A DNA stretch of 64,000 nucleotides, taken from NCBI RefSeq assembly GCF_005145045.1, contig NZ_CP039691.1, forward strand, positions 1,686,001 to 1,750,000. Reading direction: 5' to 3'. The notes under the pieces were generated by a model. That model searched no databases and had not been told where the DNA came from. It saw nothing but the letters and a program-made list of their open reading frames with translations. The DNA comes from Agrobacterium larrymoorei (GTDB taxonomy: Bacteria; Pseudomonadota; Alphaproteobacteria; Rhizobiales; Rhizobiaceae). Shown piece by piece: positions 34,911 through 44,851 of this stretch; positions within the stretch are counted from its first letter, which is position 1; the number at the start of each line of letters is the position of its first letter. The position numbers and the translations under genes were made by a program.

Positions 34911-35159
34911 TCAATATACGGGCTCTACGTGGCTCAGGATACGGCAGTTCGAAATGGACGACGCCAGATTGATAGCGATGTCGATTGCCTCGACGGAATC
35001 GGCAGTACCTTCCAGATAAATGACATCGTTTTCGGCCATTGCCGAGATGCTGGATTTTTCCAGACCGGATTCAAATGCCAGTGCCGATGTGATCGCCTGG
35101 CACACACCGGCCATACGATCTCCAAAAAAGCTTTCCTGAATTCCAGACAGATTGAACAT
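34911..35159 (-). CDS. Small BON-domain protein
   Basis: An 82-residue protein. Residues about 18-80 (GVCQAITSALAFESGLEKSSISAMAENDVIYLEGTADSVEAIDIA) follow the BON pattern of a short helix, beta hairpin with a central glycine and a second helix. There is no signal peptide. It is divergent from the DUF982 gene. It resembles the BON-like protein at 10316-10639, though the two are not closely similar. Function is unknown. Confidence 0.75.
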   Translation of the reverse strand: MFNLSGIQESFFGDRMAGVCQAITSALAFESGLEKSSISAMAENDVIYLEGTADSVEAIDIAINLASSISNCRILSHVEPVY

Positions 35160-35350
35160 AATCGGACCTCGTTCATTATGAGCATTGTTAACGCGCGGAT
35201 GAATGAATCGTTCATCTCCGGTTCATGTGTTTGTTCATTTTCCATTCATCTTGCAAAAAAGAAACCCCTAATCCGTTCACATTTTTCGTGAAGGGGAACT
35301 ATTTAGTGATTTCTAAGGTTCACCCGCTGGCGGTAGGGAAGGAGGATCAC

Positions 35351-35620
35351 ATGCTTATTCATAAAACTGATCCATGCCACCACGCACAGTGGATAAAGCC
35401 GGTAGCAGTTCATTTGCCCCGGTGCGCTGCGGTGGAAATCTATAGTCCGTTGGTCGCTCTCGACATGCTGATGTATCGTTGGCCGAACGACCACGGCATG
35501 GAATATGAGGAAGCCAAGCGACAATGTCTGGAAGCGATTTCAGGCAGATGCGACATCGAATCGGCCAGAGAAGCGTTCATGGCTGCAAGCAGCCACGCGC
35601 ATATTCTGAACATTCATTGA
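35351..35620 (+). CDS. DUF982-family protein
   Basis: An 89-residue protein starting at ATG 35351, preceded by AAGGAGG. Family features: a leading beta strand, then ALDMLMYRWPNDHGMEYEEAKRQCLEAI and SAREAFMAASSHAHI. DUF982 proteins are small, unassigned and multiplied in rhizobial genomes. A plus-strand terminator follows at 35663-35699. Confidence 0.88.
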   Translation: MLIHKTDPCHHAQWIKPVAVHLPRCAAVEIYSPLVALDMLMYRWPNDHGMEYEEAKRQCLEAISGRCDIESAREAFMAASSHAHILNIH

Positions 35621-35662
35621 GGATTTGGCGTCGGGGCTAATGACGCGAAATTCGAAAACCAG

Positions 35663-35699
35663 AGGGCTGACGGTAATCGATCAGCCCTTTGCTTTTTCT
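35663..35699 (+). terminator. Intrinsic terminator after the DUF982 gene
   Basis: AGGGCTGA (35663-35670) and TCAGCCCT (35681-35688) form an 8-bp stem with a 10-base loop, followed by TTGCTTTTTC. Confidence 0.75.
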
Positions 35700-35706
35700 A
35701 CAAATC

Positions 35707-36645
35707 TCACACAGCTGGATTGGGAGCTGGCGTGGACTGCTCTTCCTCCACCCTCGCCATCCAGTCAAGCAGCTTTGAGGATAAGGGGCAGATGATCGCA
35801 AAAAGGATCAATCCTCCGAATACATCGGAAAGATGATGTCCACCCTGAACGAGAGTCGCGGGGACCATCATGAGGTTGAGCCCCCAAGCCGCAACGAGGG
35901 CAAACGTATAGCGCGGCACGAACCAGACCGACATTGCCGCCATGAATATGTGAAACGAGGGGAAGCCGATGAGGCCAAGCACATTTGCTGGCGAAAGATA
36001 GCTCACACCCTCGCGCCCTAATCTTATGAGCTCCTGCCCGTAAGCGGGATCGACTGCGAGGGGGATGGCTTGCATGACCCACACAGGCAGATACTGGTAG
36101 GCCTTTGCGCCATGGGTGGGAAAGAATATCCAAACCGCAATGGAAGCGAGCGCGCCCAATATCCCCGTCACCAGAAAATGATGTAGTTTCCGGCTTTTGC
36201 CTGTGAAGCCGAGTGTGATGACGATTGCCAGCAGTTGAGGCAGCGAAGTGGCATAAACGATGAACAGCGCCTTTCCAATGAGCGGATACATCGCAGCCCA
36301 GCTTACAAAGCTGCTCCACTCATATCCCACCCAGGCATCCACCTGCATCAAAGCATGATCAATCGTCGCATATTGCACCGGCAAAAACATGTAATTGAAG
36401 CCGGAGGCACTGATGGAAAAGAGGATGAAAAGGCCAGCGGAAATCAACGCCGTTGCAAGATTCGGGCTTCGCTTCAGTCCGCGATAGAGTTGACCCATCA
36501 GCAATAGAGCAACGCCTGTCATCATAGAAAAGCCGTAGCCGATAAGGTCTACCTTTACGCCCTTATGAATGATCAGGGTGATGTCGATCAGATATAATAT
36601 AGAGGTGACAGCGAGAACGAAGCGCTCGGCAATAAATAGATGCAT
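35707..36645 (-). CDS. PAP2-family membrane phosphatase/phosphotransferase
   Basis: A 312-residue membrane protein with about seven hydrophobic helices. The PAP2 active-site motifs are near the C-terminus: FPSFHIFMAAM (the SxH motif) and GGHHLSDVFGG (the SRxxxxxHxxxD-type motif). Such enzymes act on lipid phosphates or transfer phosphoinositol head groups. The length and layout resemble the inositolphosphotransferase-like subgroup, but the substrate is not established. Confidence 0.85.
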   Translation of the reverse strand: MHLFIAERFVLAVTSILYLIDITLIIHKGVKVDLIGYGFSMMTGVALLLMGQLYRGLKRSPNLATALISAGLFILFSISASGFNYMFLPVQYATIDHALMQVDAWVGYEWSSFVSWAAMYPLIGKALFIVYATSLPQLLAIVITLGFTGKSRKLHHFLVTGILGALASIAVWIFFPTHGAKAYQYLPVWVMQAIPLAVDPAYGQELIRLGREGVSYLSPANVLGLIGFPSFHIFMAAMSVWFVPRYTFALVAAWGLNLMMVPATLVQGGHHLSDVFGGLILFAIICPLSSKLLDWMARVEEEQSTPAPNPAV

Positions 36646-36673
36646 ATGAATAGTCCGAAAAAATCATAAAGAG

Positions 36674-37015
36674 CTAAATACCGATAAACATGAGACCTGC
36701 CGCAAGCAGCAGCACCGGAACAGCGACGCCGACAAACACGCGCTGACCGCTTAAAAGAAATGCGCCAAAACCAAGTGCCGCCGCGCCAATTCGCAGCCAC
36801 ATCGGCGTATGCTCCAATGTTCCCGTTGGTAAAACCACCAGCTTTGCCGTGACGGCCATGACAAGCGCCGTCGCAACCGCCCTCACCCAGTGCAAGGCTT
36901 CGGAATCTTCCCTCAGCTTGTTGCCCGCAAGAACGCCAAGCCAGCGCCAGAAATCCGTCGCGATCCAGCCTGCGATGGCGATGAAAAGATAGGGCGCCCA
37001 CCAAGCGTCGGTCAT
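36674..37015 (-). CDS. AzlD-family branched-chain amino-acid exporter subunit
   Basis: A 113-residue protein with four hydrophobic helices (WWAPYLFIAIAGWIATDFWRWLGV ... VGVAVPVLLLAAGLMFIG). It matches the small AzlD/YgaH partner. It overlaps the AzlC-type gene by 4 bases (ATGA), the standard paired arrangement for the two-component exporter. Confidence 0.88.
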   Translation of the reverse strand: MTDAWWAPYLFIAIAGWIATDFWRWLGVLAGNKLREDSEALHWVRAVATALVMAVTAKLVVLPTGTLEHTPMWLRIGAAALGFGAFLLSGQRVFVGVAVPVLLLAAGLMFIGI

Positions 37016-37785
37016 GGCTCGCCCTCCACGGAAGTTGGCTCAATTCGGCGGCGCAGCCAGAAACGGTCGATCAGATAGGCCAGCGTTCCGCCGCCGATGC
37101 CCGCATAAAGAATGTCGAATTCTGGTTCGATGACCGCAAAAAGCGGCCCGCCAATCACACCAATGACGAAGGCGACCTTGACGACCGAGTGTCGCGCCGA
37201 CGCCCAGATCGAAGAGATGAAATAGACCGGCGTCAGGAAGAACAGCACGCCCGCGACGAGCGGTGGGAAGGCAGCGACGACGCCGTAACAAATGGCGACG
37301 ATGGCCGCGTTGACCAGCGTCAACGTCATTCCGAAGCCCGCAAACCAAGCAAGCCGTGCTTCGCGCGGGACTTTGGACAGGTTTTGGGTGGCATAGACCC
37401 AAGCGGTGATCGCCACGAAATGCGACAGGAAAAGCAAAAGCCATGTTGGTGTTCTGGCCGTTCGCATTTCCGGGATGATCGACGCCACCATGGGCATCAT
37501 GCGAATGGAAGACAGAGTGACTGCCAGAAAACAGGCAGCAAGCCCTGCCCCGCTGACCATAGATCCGATCAGGATCATTTTTGCCGGAAGAGCCCAGATC
37601 GTCAGCGTCATGAACACCGCCTCGCCCCGGGTGACGCCGGACTCCAGCGCAAAGGCGCTGAAGCCGACGAAGGATGTCATGAGAATGAGGGCGGGAAGCG
37701 AGAAGATTCCTCGCATTCCCCTGGCAAACCAGAGAAGAAGCGAGTCGGTATCACCGTATGCAGACATCAGAATTTCCGGAAGCAA
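37012..37785 (-). CDS. AzlC-family branched-chain amino-acid exporter subunit
   Basis: A 257-residue protein with about eight hydrophobic helices. It has the AzlC/YgaZ signature: GLAACFLAVTLSSIRMMPM and the upstream SGVTRGEAVFMTLTIWALPAKMI. With AzlD it would export branched-chain amino acids or related solutes. The start codon lies just left of the 37786-37999 spacer, which holds the clpA terminator. Confidence 0.88.
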   Translation of the reverse strand: MLPEILMSAYGDTDSLLLWFARGMRGIFSLPALILMTSFVGFSAFALESGVTRGEAVFMTLTIWALPAKMILIGSMVSGAGLAACFLAVTLSSIRMMPMVASIIPEMRTARTPTWLLLFLSHFVAITAWVYATQNLSKVPREARLAWFAGFGMTLTLVNAAIVAICYGVVAAFPPLVAGVLFFLTPVYFISSIWASARHSVVKVAFVIGVIGGPLFAVIEPEFDILYAGIGGGTLAYLIDRFWLRRRIEPTSVEGEP

Positions 37786-37935
37786 TCGATAGTCAAAAAA
37801 AAGCTGGCATGGCCGTTCATAAAGGCCGAATGCTCACCTCTCCTCTACCATGCTTTTCCGCTGATGCGCGTTGAAAAATGGCCGCCCCGCTAATCCGGTA
37901 TAAAGTTCGGTTACGCAGCGTCCATTTTGGTTCTG

Positions 37936-37972
37936 TCAAAACAGAAGCGGCGGAGATTTCTCCCCGCCGCTT
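37936..37972 (-). terminator. Intrinsic terminator downstream of clpA
   Basis: AAGCGGCGG (37945-37953) and CCGCCGCTT (37964-37972) form a 9-bp stem. On the minus strand it is followed by CTGTTTTGAC, just after the clpA stop at 38000. Confidence 0.7.
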
Positions 37973-37999
37973 TCAAACCAGCAATATTTTCAGGCCGTC

Positions 38000-40504
38000 T
38001 TACTTCTTCTTCGGCACTTTCGGAACGGTGTTGCCTTTGCGACGTGGCTTGGCTTCATCGTTCTTCTTTTCGTCTTCGGCTAACAGCACCTCGGTCTGTT
38101 CCTCAACCTTGGCAGCCTTGCTCTTGGACTTCGCCTTGCCCGGAGACTTGGCTGCCTTGAGTTCCGCTTCTGGCTTCGGCTTTACCGGAGCCGTCTCTGG
38201 CAGAACATCCAGCTTCAGGCCATCCTTGCCGTCGGCACTCTTGTCCAGGCTGACGCTGACAACACCGCCCTTCTTGAGCTTGCCGAAGAGAATCTCATTG
38301 GCGAGCGGCTTCTTGATGTGCTCCTGAATGACACGCCCAAGTGGACGAGCACCCATTTTCTCATCATAGCCCTTCTCTGCGAGCCAGGCGATTGCATCCT
38401 CATGCAGATCGAAGGTGACGTTGCGTTCGGACAGCTGCGTTTCAAGCTGCATGACGAACTTCTGTACCACCTTGTGGATGACGGCTGTCGGCAGTGGCGA
38501 GAACGGAATGATCGCATCCAGACGGTTGCGGAATTCCGGCGTGAACAGGCGGTTCAGCGCCTCTTCATCCTCGCCCGAGCGCTTGGACGACCCGAAGCCG
38601 ATGGCGGATTTCGCCATCTCCGAAGCGCCCGCATTCGTCGTCATGATGAGGATGACGTTGCGGAAGTCGATCTTCTTGCCGTTGTGATCGGTCAGCGAGC
38701 CGTGGTCCATGACCTGCAACAGAATGTTGTAGATGTCTGGATGCGCCTTCTCGATTTCGTCCAGCAGCACCACGGAATGCGGATGCTGGTCGACGCCATC
38801 GGTCAGAAGACCGCCCTGATCGAAGCCGACATAGCCGGGAGGCGCACCGAGCAGACGGGAAACCGTATGCCGCTCCATATATTCCGACATATCGAAGCGC
38901 AGCATTTCCACGCCCAGAGACGAGGCCAGTTGCTTGGCAACTTCCGTCTTACCAACGCCCGTCGGGCCTGAGAAGACGTAGGAACCAATCGGCTTGTTCG
39001 GCTCGCGCAGGCCAGCTCTCGCCAGCTTGATGGCAGTCGAAAGAGCCTCGATGGCCGTATCCTGACCATAAACCACCGAGCGAAGTTCCTGCTCGAGATT
39101 GGCCAGAACCATCTCGTCATCCTTCGAGACCGTCTTTGGCGGAATGCGTGCCATGGTCGCGATGGTGACTTCGATTTCCTTCTCGGTGATCAGCTTGCGG
39201 CGCTTGGATGCCGGAAGCAGCATCTGTGCCGCACCCGTTTCATCAATCACATCGATGGCCTTATCCGGCAGCTTGCGATCGGAAATATAGCGAGCGGAAA
39301 GCTCCACCGCAGCCTTGATCGCCTCGTTGGTGTAACGAAGGTGATGGTAGTCCTCGAAGTAAGGCTTCAAGCCTTTCATGATTTCGATAGCATCATCGAT
39401 GGACGGTTCGTTGACGTCGATCTTCTGGAAGCGACGAACCAGCGCGCGGTCCTTCTCGAAGAACTGGCGGTATTCCTTATAGGTCGTCGAGCCGATGCAA
39501 CGGATCGCACCGGAAGAGAGCGCAGGCTTCAGAAGGTTGGACGCATCCATAGCGCCGCCGGAAGTGGCACCGGCGCCAATGACAGTGTGGATTTCATCGA
39601 TGAACAGCACGGCGCCCGGAAACTCCTCGAGTTCCTTGACGACCTGCTTCAGACGCTCCTCGAAATCACCGCGATACCGCGTGCCCGCAAGCAGCGTACC
39701 CATATCCAGCGAGAAGATCGTGTCGTTCTTCAACGCTTCCGGGACCTTGCCTTCCACGATGCGCTTGGCGAGACCTTCTGCAATCGCAGTTTTGCCAACG
39801 CCCGGATCACCCACATAAAGCGGGTTATTCTTGGAACGACGGCACAGAACCTGGATCGTGCGGTTCACCTCTTCATGACGACCGATCAGAGGATCGATCT
39901 TGCCGTTGCGGGCCTTGTCATTGAGGTTGACGCAGTAAGCCTTGAGTGCGTCCTGCTGCTTCTTTGCGCCGGAACCATCGTCCTCGGAGCCACTATTACG
40001 GGCAGGTTTTGCTTCATTCTCGCTCTCGTCGGCGCCGCGTGGAGTGCGGGTCTGGGAGGAGCCGGGGCGCTTGCCGATGCCATGCGAAATGTAGTTGACC
40101 GCATCGTAGCGGGTCATCTCCTGCTCCTGCAGGAAGTATGCAGCGTGGCTTTCGCGCTCTGCGAAAATTGCCACAAGCACATTCGCCCCCGTCACTTCTT
40201 CGCGACCGGATGACTGAACGTGAATGACTGCGCGCTGAATGACGCGCTGGAAGCCGGATGTGGGCTTTGAATCCTCGTCATATCCTGTGACGAGGTTGGA
40301 AAGTTCGTTGTCGACATAATCGACCACTGTCTTGCGCAACGCGGGAATATCGACGTTGCAGGCGCCCATAACGGCGGCGGCGTCGACGTCATCGATCAGC
40401 GCAAGTAGCAGATGTTCAAGCGTCGCATATTCATGGTGACGCTCATTTGCAAAGGTCAGTGCCTGGTGCAGCGCCTTCTCGAGACTCGGGGAAAAAGTTG
40501 GCAC
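38000..40504 (-). CDS. clpA: ATP-dependent Clp protease ATP-binding subunit ClpA
   Basis: An 834-residue AAA+ unfoldase that feeds substrates to ClpP. The N-domain (about 1-145) is followed by a charged spacer (about 150-190), AAA1 with [10 protein letters not shown], and AAA2 with [10 protein letters not shown] and [10 protein letters not shown]. Unlike E. coli ClpA (758 residues), it carries a C-terminal tail of about 75 residues rich in Lys, Ala and Glu ([16 protein letters not shown]; ending [10 protein letters not shown]). It lies 10 bases downstream of clpS, the adaptor for N-degron substrates. Confidence 0.97.
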   Translation of the reverse strand: MPTFSPSLEKALHQALTFANERHHEYATLEHLLLALIDDVDAAAVMGACNVDIPALRKTVVDYVDNELSNLVTGYDEDSKPTSGFQRVIQRAVIHVQSSGREEVTGANVLVAIFAERESHAAYFLQEQEMTRYDAVNYISHGIGKRPGSSQTRTPRGADESENEAKPARNSGSEDDGSGAKKQQDALKAYCVNLNDKARNGKIDPLIGRHEEVNRTIQVLCRRSKNNPLYVGDPGVGKTAIAEGLAKRIVEGKVPEALKNDTIFSLDMGTLLAGTRYRGDFEERLKQVVKELEEFPGAVLFIDEIHTVIGAGATSGGAMDASNLLKPALSSGAIRCIGSTTYKEYRQFFEKDRALVRRFQKIDVNEPSIDDAIEIMKGLKPYFEDYHHLRYTNEAIKAAVELSARYISDRKLPDKAIDVIDETGAAQMLLPASKRRKLITEKEIEVTIATMARIPPKTVSKDDEMVLANLEQELRSVVYGQDTAIEALSTAIKLARAGLREPNKPIGSYVFSGPTGVGKTEVAKQLASSLGVEMLRFDMSEYMERHTVSRLLGAPPGYVGFDQGGLLTDGVDQHPHSVVLLDEIEKAHPDIYNILLQVMDHGSLTDHNGKKIDFRNVILIMTTNAGASEMAKSAIGFGSSKRSGEDEEALNRLFTPEFRNRLDAIIPFSPLPTAVIHKVVQKFVMQLETQLSERNVTFDLHEDAIAWLAEKGYDEKMGARPLGRVIQEHIKKPLANEILFGKLKKGGVVSVSLDKSADGKDGLKLDVLPETAPVKPKPEAELKAAKSPGKAKSKSKAAKVEEQTEVLLAEDEKKNDEAKPRRKGNTVPKVPKKK

Positions 40505-40514
40505 GTTGCGATCC

Positions 40515-40868
40515 TCATTTCTTTTCCATGACGCACTGCAGCGGGTGCTGGTGCTGTCGGGCGAAATCCATGACCTGGCTTACTTTTGTCTCTGCGACCT
40601 CATAAGTAAAGACCCCGCATTCACCCACACCATGCTGATGGACATGCAGCATGATCCGTGTGGCGGCTTCCCTGTCCTTCTGGAAAAAACGCTCCAGAAT
40701 GTGAATGACGAACTCCATAGGAGTGTAATCGTCGTTCAGAAGAAGGACACGGTACAAATTCGGCCGTTTCGTTTTTGGCTTGGTGCGGGTGATAACAGAC
40801 GTGCCGCGGTTCGTTCCGCCGTCTTCCCCTTCGCCCTCGCCCTGCATATAGATCGACTTAACGATCAT
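40515..40868 (-). CDS. clpS: ATP-dependent Clp protease adaptor ClpS
   Basis: A 117-residue adaptor that delivers N-degron proteins to ClpA. It has the signature [23 protein letters not shown] and the metal/N-end-binding region [25 protein letters not shown] disordered leader precedes the core. The start at 40868 (MIVKSIY) is used; ATG 40847 is also possible. It is followed by clpA after 10 bases, the usual pair. Confidence 0.95.
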   Translation of the reverse strand: MIVKSIYMQGEGEGEDGGTNRGTSVITRTKPKTKRPNLYRVLLLNDDYTPMEFVIHILERFFQKDREAATRIMLHVHQHGVGECGVFTYEVAETKVSQVMDFARQHQHPLQCVMEKK

Positions 40869-41085
40869 CTTTCATCATTCTCCAAATCAAACCCGCAAGC
40901 GCTGAAGGGTGCGAGTAAGAATTTCGCCTCTTCTTATTTAGGTCTTCAGCCGGCGATTTTAAGCCCCTTGCGCTGCACTGCAATCACTAATCCGTTTCTT
41001 CTCGACGAAAGTTCGAAGGATTACGGAAGTCCCTGTCAAAAGCGTAGAGAGGTAGGCTCCACTTCGCTTTCCCGTTCAACGTGCC

Positions 41086-41673
41086 TCACACGATCAGCGA
41101 CCGCCGAAGCGCGATTGCCACCGCATGTTCCATGGTCGCCACTTCCATCTTGCGACAGATCGAGTCCACCAGATACTGTATCGTGCGCGGCGAAAGCGAC
41201 ATTCTTGCGGAGATGGTTTCGAAGCTCTCACCGTCTGCCGTCAGGAACAAAACCTGCCGCTCCAGATCGGAAAGCGGCTCTCGCTGCCCGCCTTGCATCC
41301 TGCCGATAATGTTCAGCCGCTCATGCATGTGGATCATGAGCAGGTTCAGTTTCTCGATTTCCTCCAGTTCGAGATGAGCTCTCCTGCCAGAAAAGCCGAT
41401 AAGTCTTGGAGAGCCTGAACTCCCGATAGCCGGAAAACTCGCACCCATGATGTTGCCGTAAGCGCGAAGACGTTCCGCCAGATCGTCACCCACATTGCCA
41501 GCCGCAACGGTTTCTTCCAAATCCCAACGTACAGGACCAAAGTTGCCCGGAGGTTGCATGAAGAGCTGTGTGGCGACATCGGTCAGGCATTCGTCCAAGT
41601 TCTGGAATAGTGCCGCCGGAATGTTGGACGGATAGAGAAAAGCAATCGGCTCCGGCTCTGCCAACCGCGCCAT
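41086..41673 (-). CDS. LuxR-family regulator, probable N-terminus lacking a standard start codon
   Basis: From the first ATG (41673) the protein is 195 residues. A LuxR-type helix-turn-helix is at about residues 130-190 (LSDLERQVLFLTADGESFET, LSPRTIQYLVDSICRKM). The N-terminal part resembles an autoinducer-binding domain but starts mid-domain. In the same frame, homologous-looking coding sequence continues upstream (YQHLIDRIQRINTLDEAGG...FQSYFVLD) for about 38 codons to 41785, with AAGGA placed correctly before an ATC codon, and no ATG, GTG or TTG before a stop near 41840. A changed start codon or use of a rare one is likely; full length would be about 233 residues. It could be a damaged gene. 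Ligand and targets are unknown. Confidence 0.78.
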   Translation of the reverse strand: MARLAEPEPIAFLYPSNIPAALFQNLDECLTDVATQLFMQPPGNFGPVRWDLEETVAAGNVGDDLAERLRAYGNIMGASFPAIGSSGSPRLIGFSGRRAHLELEEIEKLNLLMIHMHERLNIIGRMQGGQREPLSDLERQVLFLTADGESFETISARMSLSPRTIQYLVDSICRKMEVATMEHAVAIALRRSLIV

Positions 41674-41889
41674 ATCAAGTACGAAATAGCTCTGGAACCC
41701 AAATGAAGACTGGATATCGGCGAGAATACCGCCAGCTTCATCCAGCGTATTGATCCTTTGAATCCTGTCGATCAGGTGCTGATAGATTTCTTTATCCTTA
41801 TGACGATGAAGCAGGTACCGACACCCGGCGACCGTTCATTCTTTCGGGGTGGCTACCGCCCTTCGTCCAGACGGACGGCGAGCGGGTTT

Positions 41890-44493
41890 TCAGTTTTCTC
41901 CATCCAGCATTTCCCGCACGGCGACGGCAAGCTGCTTGAGGGAGAATGGTTTTGGCAGGAAACCGAACTTCGCTTCTGCCGGAAGGTTCTTGGCAAAAGC
42001 ATCTTCCGCGTAACCGGACACGAAAATGAACTTGAGGTCCGGATAGGACTTGCGCAATTCTCGCAGCAGCGAAGGGCCGTCCATTTCAGGCATCACGACG
42101 TCTGAGACGACGATATCGACCTTGCCTTCCAGTTCCTCCATCACATCGAGCGCCTCGGTACCCGACCCCGCTTCATAAACGGTGTATCCACGCGTTTCGA
42201 GCATGCGCTTTCCGCCACGGCGAACGGCCTCTTCGTCTTCCACCAGAAGAACCACGGCGGACTTGCCGGTCAGATCGACAGGCTCCTCCTTGGTTTCCGG
42301 CTTGGCGGCGACTGCATCACTGATCTGCTCGGCATTACCGCCAGCAGCGGAAGGCGCTTGCTGAACCTGCTCGACAATATGGCGTGGCAGGAAAATGCGG
42401 AACGCCGTGCCCTTGCCGACTTCGGATTCCGGATAGATGTAACCGCCCGACTGCTTGACTATGCCATAGACCATAGAAAGGCCGAGACCCGTGCCTTTGC
42501 CAACTTCCTTGGTGGTGAAGAAGGGCTCGAAAATTTTGTCCATGATTTCCGGCGGGATACCCGTGCCGGTATCGGCAACTTCGACCATAACGAGGTCTTC
42601 CGACGGAATATCGGATTTGCCGAGTTCGGCAACTTCGGCAGCCGTCATGTTGCGGGTCGTGACCTTGATCTTGCCGCCATCCGGCATGGCATCGCGGGCG
42701 TTGACGCAAAGATTGATAAGCACCTGTTCGAACTGCGAAAGATCGGTCTTCACCGGCCAGAGATCGCGCCCGTAATCCACTTCCAGCTTCACATTGGTCC
42801 CGGAAATCAGACGATCCACCAACATGCGCAGATCGCCGATCACATCGGTCAGATTAAGCACCGCCGGGCGCATCGTCTGCTTGCGGGAGAAGGCGAGCAA
42901 TTGGCGAACAAGCACGGCGGCGCGGTTGGCGTTGCGCTTGATTTCCATAAGGTCGGCGAAACTCGCATCCGCCGGGCGCGCTTGCAGCAGAAGGTGGTCC
43001 GACGAAAGCAGGATCGCCGTCAGCACGTTGTTGAAATCGTGCGCGATGCCGCCAGCCAGCGTACCCACGGCGTTCATCTTCTGCGTCTGCGCCATCTGCG
43101 TTTCGAGCGCCTTCTGCTCGGTCACCTCGATTGCATAGACAATCGCGACCTCTTCCGGTGCCTCGTCGTTCTGGTCGATGACAGCGTTGACGTAAAAGCG
43201 GAAATGGCGCGTCTCATCCGTCGGGTGGCGCGAATCGAATGGTGGAATATCTCCCTGCCGATCCTTGGCCGCACTCATTGCATTTGCCAGCTTCGACTTC
43301 TCATTATCATGCAGCACCGCTTCGAACGGCATTGCATTATCGATATCATCGCGGCTGACGACGCCTGAAAACAGCTTCAGGAATGGCGCATTGGTGCGCA
43401 GAATGCGCCCCTCTCCATCCAGAGACGCAATTGCCATCGGTGTATTATTGAAGAAGCGCGTGAAGCGCATGGCCGACGAGGATTCGGCGTTTTCCTGACC
43501 CTTCGGGCGCATGAGAACAAGCGTGCGGCTTTCACCCGGCGCTCCGTCGCGCGCTGCCGTTACCTGATGAACAAGGCGCGCGGGCATGCTCTGGCCGTTG
43601 ACGCGTCGCATATCGAGATCGAGCATCTCGGTGCGGTTGCCACCGGCCTGCGGCTGCACGGAATGGATCAGCGCCATGCCCTCGCCCGCAACGATGTCCG
43701 AGACCGTAAGCGAACCGGGCGAAAACTGCGCCAGATCGATGCCCAGCCACTCGGAGAGCGTTGCGTTGAGGTAGACAATTTCGCCCTTGCGGCCTGCCGA
43801 GAAGAACCCGGCGGGCGCGTGGTCGAGATAATCGATGGCGTTTTGCAGCTCGCGGAAAAATCGCTCCTGATCTTCACGCTCAGTGGTGATATCCGCTATC
43901 TGGAAGACATGCAGATCCTGCCCATTGGCATCTTTCAGAAGACGCGCCTTCAGACGGTACCAGTGCGGACCGGCCTGAGATGCATTTTGGCTCAGAGGCT
44001 TCAGAAGCCGGAATTCCTCGTAACCATCGCGGCCTTCGCGAAGACCGTTGATCAGCCGATAAAGCGCCTCCGTCGATTCGCGATCGCGTGAAAGCAGGTT
44101 TTCGAGGCTCTGGATTTCGGTCGCTCTGGTGGCACCCGTCATCTGGCAATAGGTGGCGTTGGCATAGACCAGCCGCCCCTTGGGATCGGTAATCAGCGTG
44201 CCATCGGGATGCGACGACAGAAAGCGCCTGGCCATTCCATCCGACTGGGACTGTGGCATGACCTCGATAAAGCCGATGGCGGACGAGACGAGAAAGAAGA
44301 TGCCGAGCATGGCGAGAACGCCCAGAATGCCGAGCACGATCTCGTTTTCGAGCGAGTCCTTGAAATAGACGAAAGCAACCGCCGCGGCGACGAGAACCAG
44401 GGCCAGCAGCAGTATGCGCAGCACCGTTCCTGAACGAGCGCGCCTGTCCACCAAGGGGAAGTCGTTATCAGTGGTTTGACGCACCTTGGTCAT
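41890..44493 (-). CDS. cckA: Cell-cycle hybrid sensor histidine kinase CckA
   Basis: An 867-residue kinase. ATG 44493 ([11 protein letters not shown]) is used because an upstream in-frame ATG (44583) only adds an uncharged leader. Two transmembrane helices lie at about residues 20-75, followed by three PAS-like regions (to about 470). A HisKA domain with [15 protein letters not shown] gives the phospho-acceptor His. The ATPase domain carries the [18 protein letters not shown] and GTGLGLSMV boxes, and a C-terminal receiver has Asp in [13 protein letters not shown]. CckA phosphorylates CtrA and CpdR through ChpT, controlling DNA replication and division in alphaproteobacteria. Confidence 0.94.
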   Translation of the reverse strand: MTKVRQTTDNDFPLVDRRARSGTVLRILLLALVLVAAAVAFVYFKDSLENEIVLGILGVLAMLGIFFLVSSAIGFIEVMPQSQSDGMARRFLSSHPDGTLITDPKGRLVYANATYCQMTGATRATEIQSLENLLSRDRESTEALYRLINGLREGRDGYEEFRLLKPLSQNASQAGPHWYRLKARLLKDANGQDLHVFQIADITTEREDQERFFRELQNAIDYLDHAPAGFFSAGRKGEIVYLNATLSEWLGIDLAQFSPGSLTVSDIVAGEGMALIHSVQPQAGGNRTEMLDLDMRRVNGQSMPARLVHQVTAARDGAPGESRTLVLMRPKGQENAESSSAMRFTRFFNNTPMAIASLDGEGRILRTNAPFLKLFSGVVSRDDIDNAMPFEAVLHDNEKSKLANAMSAAKDRQGDIPPFDSRHPTDETRHFRFYVNAVIDQNDEAPEEVAIVYAIEVTEQKALETQMAQTQKMNAVGTLAGGIAHDFNNVLTAILLSSDHLLLQARPADASFADLMEIKRNANRAAVLVRQLLAFSRKQTMRPAVLNLTDVIGDLRMLVDRLISGTNVKLEVDYGRDLWPVKTDLSQFEQVLINLCVNARDAMPDGGKIKVTTRNMTAAEVAELGKSDIPSEDLVMVEVADTGTGIPPEIMDKIFEPFFTTKEVGKGTGLGLSMVYGIVKQSGGYIYPESEVGKGTAFRIFLPRHIVEQVQQAPSAAGGNAEQISDAVAAKPETKEEPVDLTGKSAVVLLVEDEEAVRRGGKRMLETRGYTVYEAGSGTEALDVMEELEGKVDIVVSDVVMPEMDGPSLLRELRKSYPDLKFIFVSGYAEDAFAKNLPAEAKFGFLPKPFSLKQLAVAVREMLDGEN

Positions 44494-44851
44494 CGAGGCT
44501 TTAACCCTTGCAGTTTTGCCGGCTCTTGCGACATGCGAAAAGCAATCGCTTCGAACGGAATCGCTTCTATTTCCTTGTAGCAACTTGCAGAAATATCAAA
44601 AAGCTCCGTCGTGATATAACCGTTGAGAATGCACAGCCAATAGATGTCATTTCTTCTCAGACCGTGAAACTTGCCGTCAACAAGCACATGTAACAGCCGT
44701 TGCCTTCGCCAAACTTGCAGCAAATTCGTGGAGGAACGGGATAAAATCTTGTACTTGGCGAAAAAAAATCGTCTTTTCCTGTCACGATATGTGAACAAGT
44801 GTAATGCAGTGAACGTTTCCGCTGCAAAAGGCTAAAGGGACTGGCTCTGCT
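44494..44851. other. Gene-free stretch between cckA and the FliO-like gene
   Basis: About 358 bases between divergent genes, presumably holding both promoters. A minus-strand frame of 102 codons (44490-44798) is present, but it has poor coding character and overlaps the cckA start. I see no RNA gene, repeat or clear operator here. Confidence 0.5.

Noticed and set aside
44490..44798. Minus-strand 102-codon frame upstream of cckA
   Set aside because: Overlaps the cckA start, poor codon character, no ribosome-binding site, no domain.
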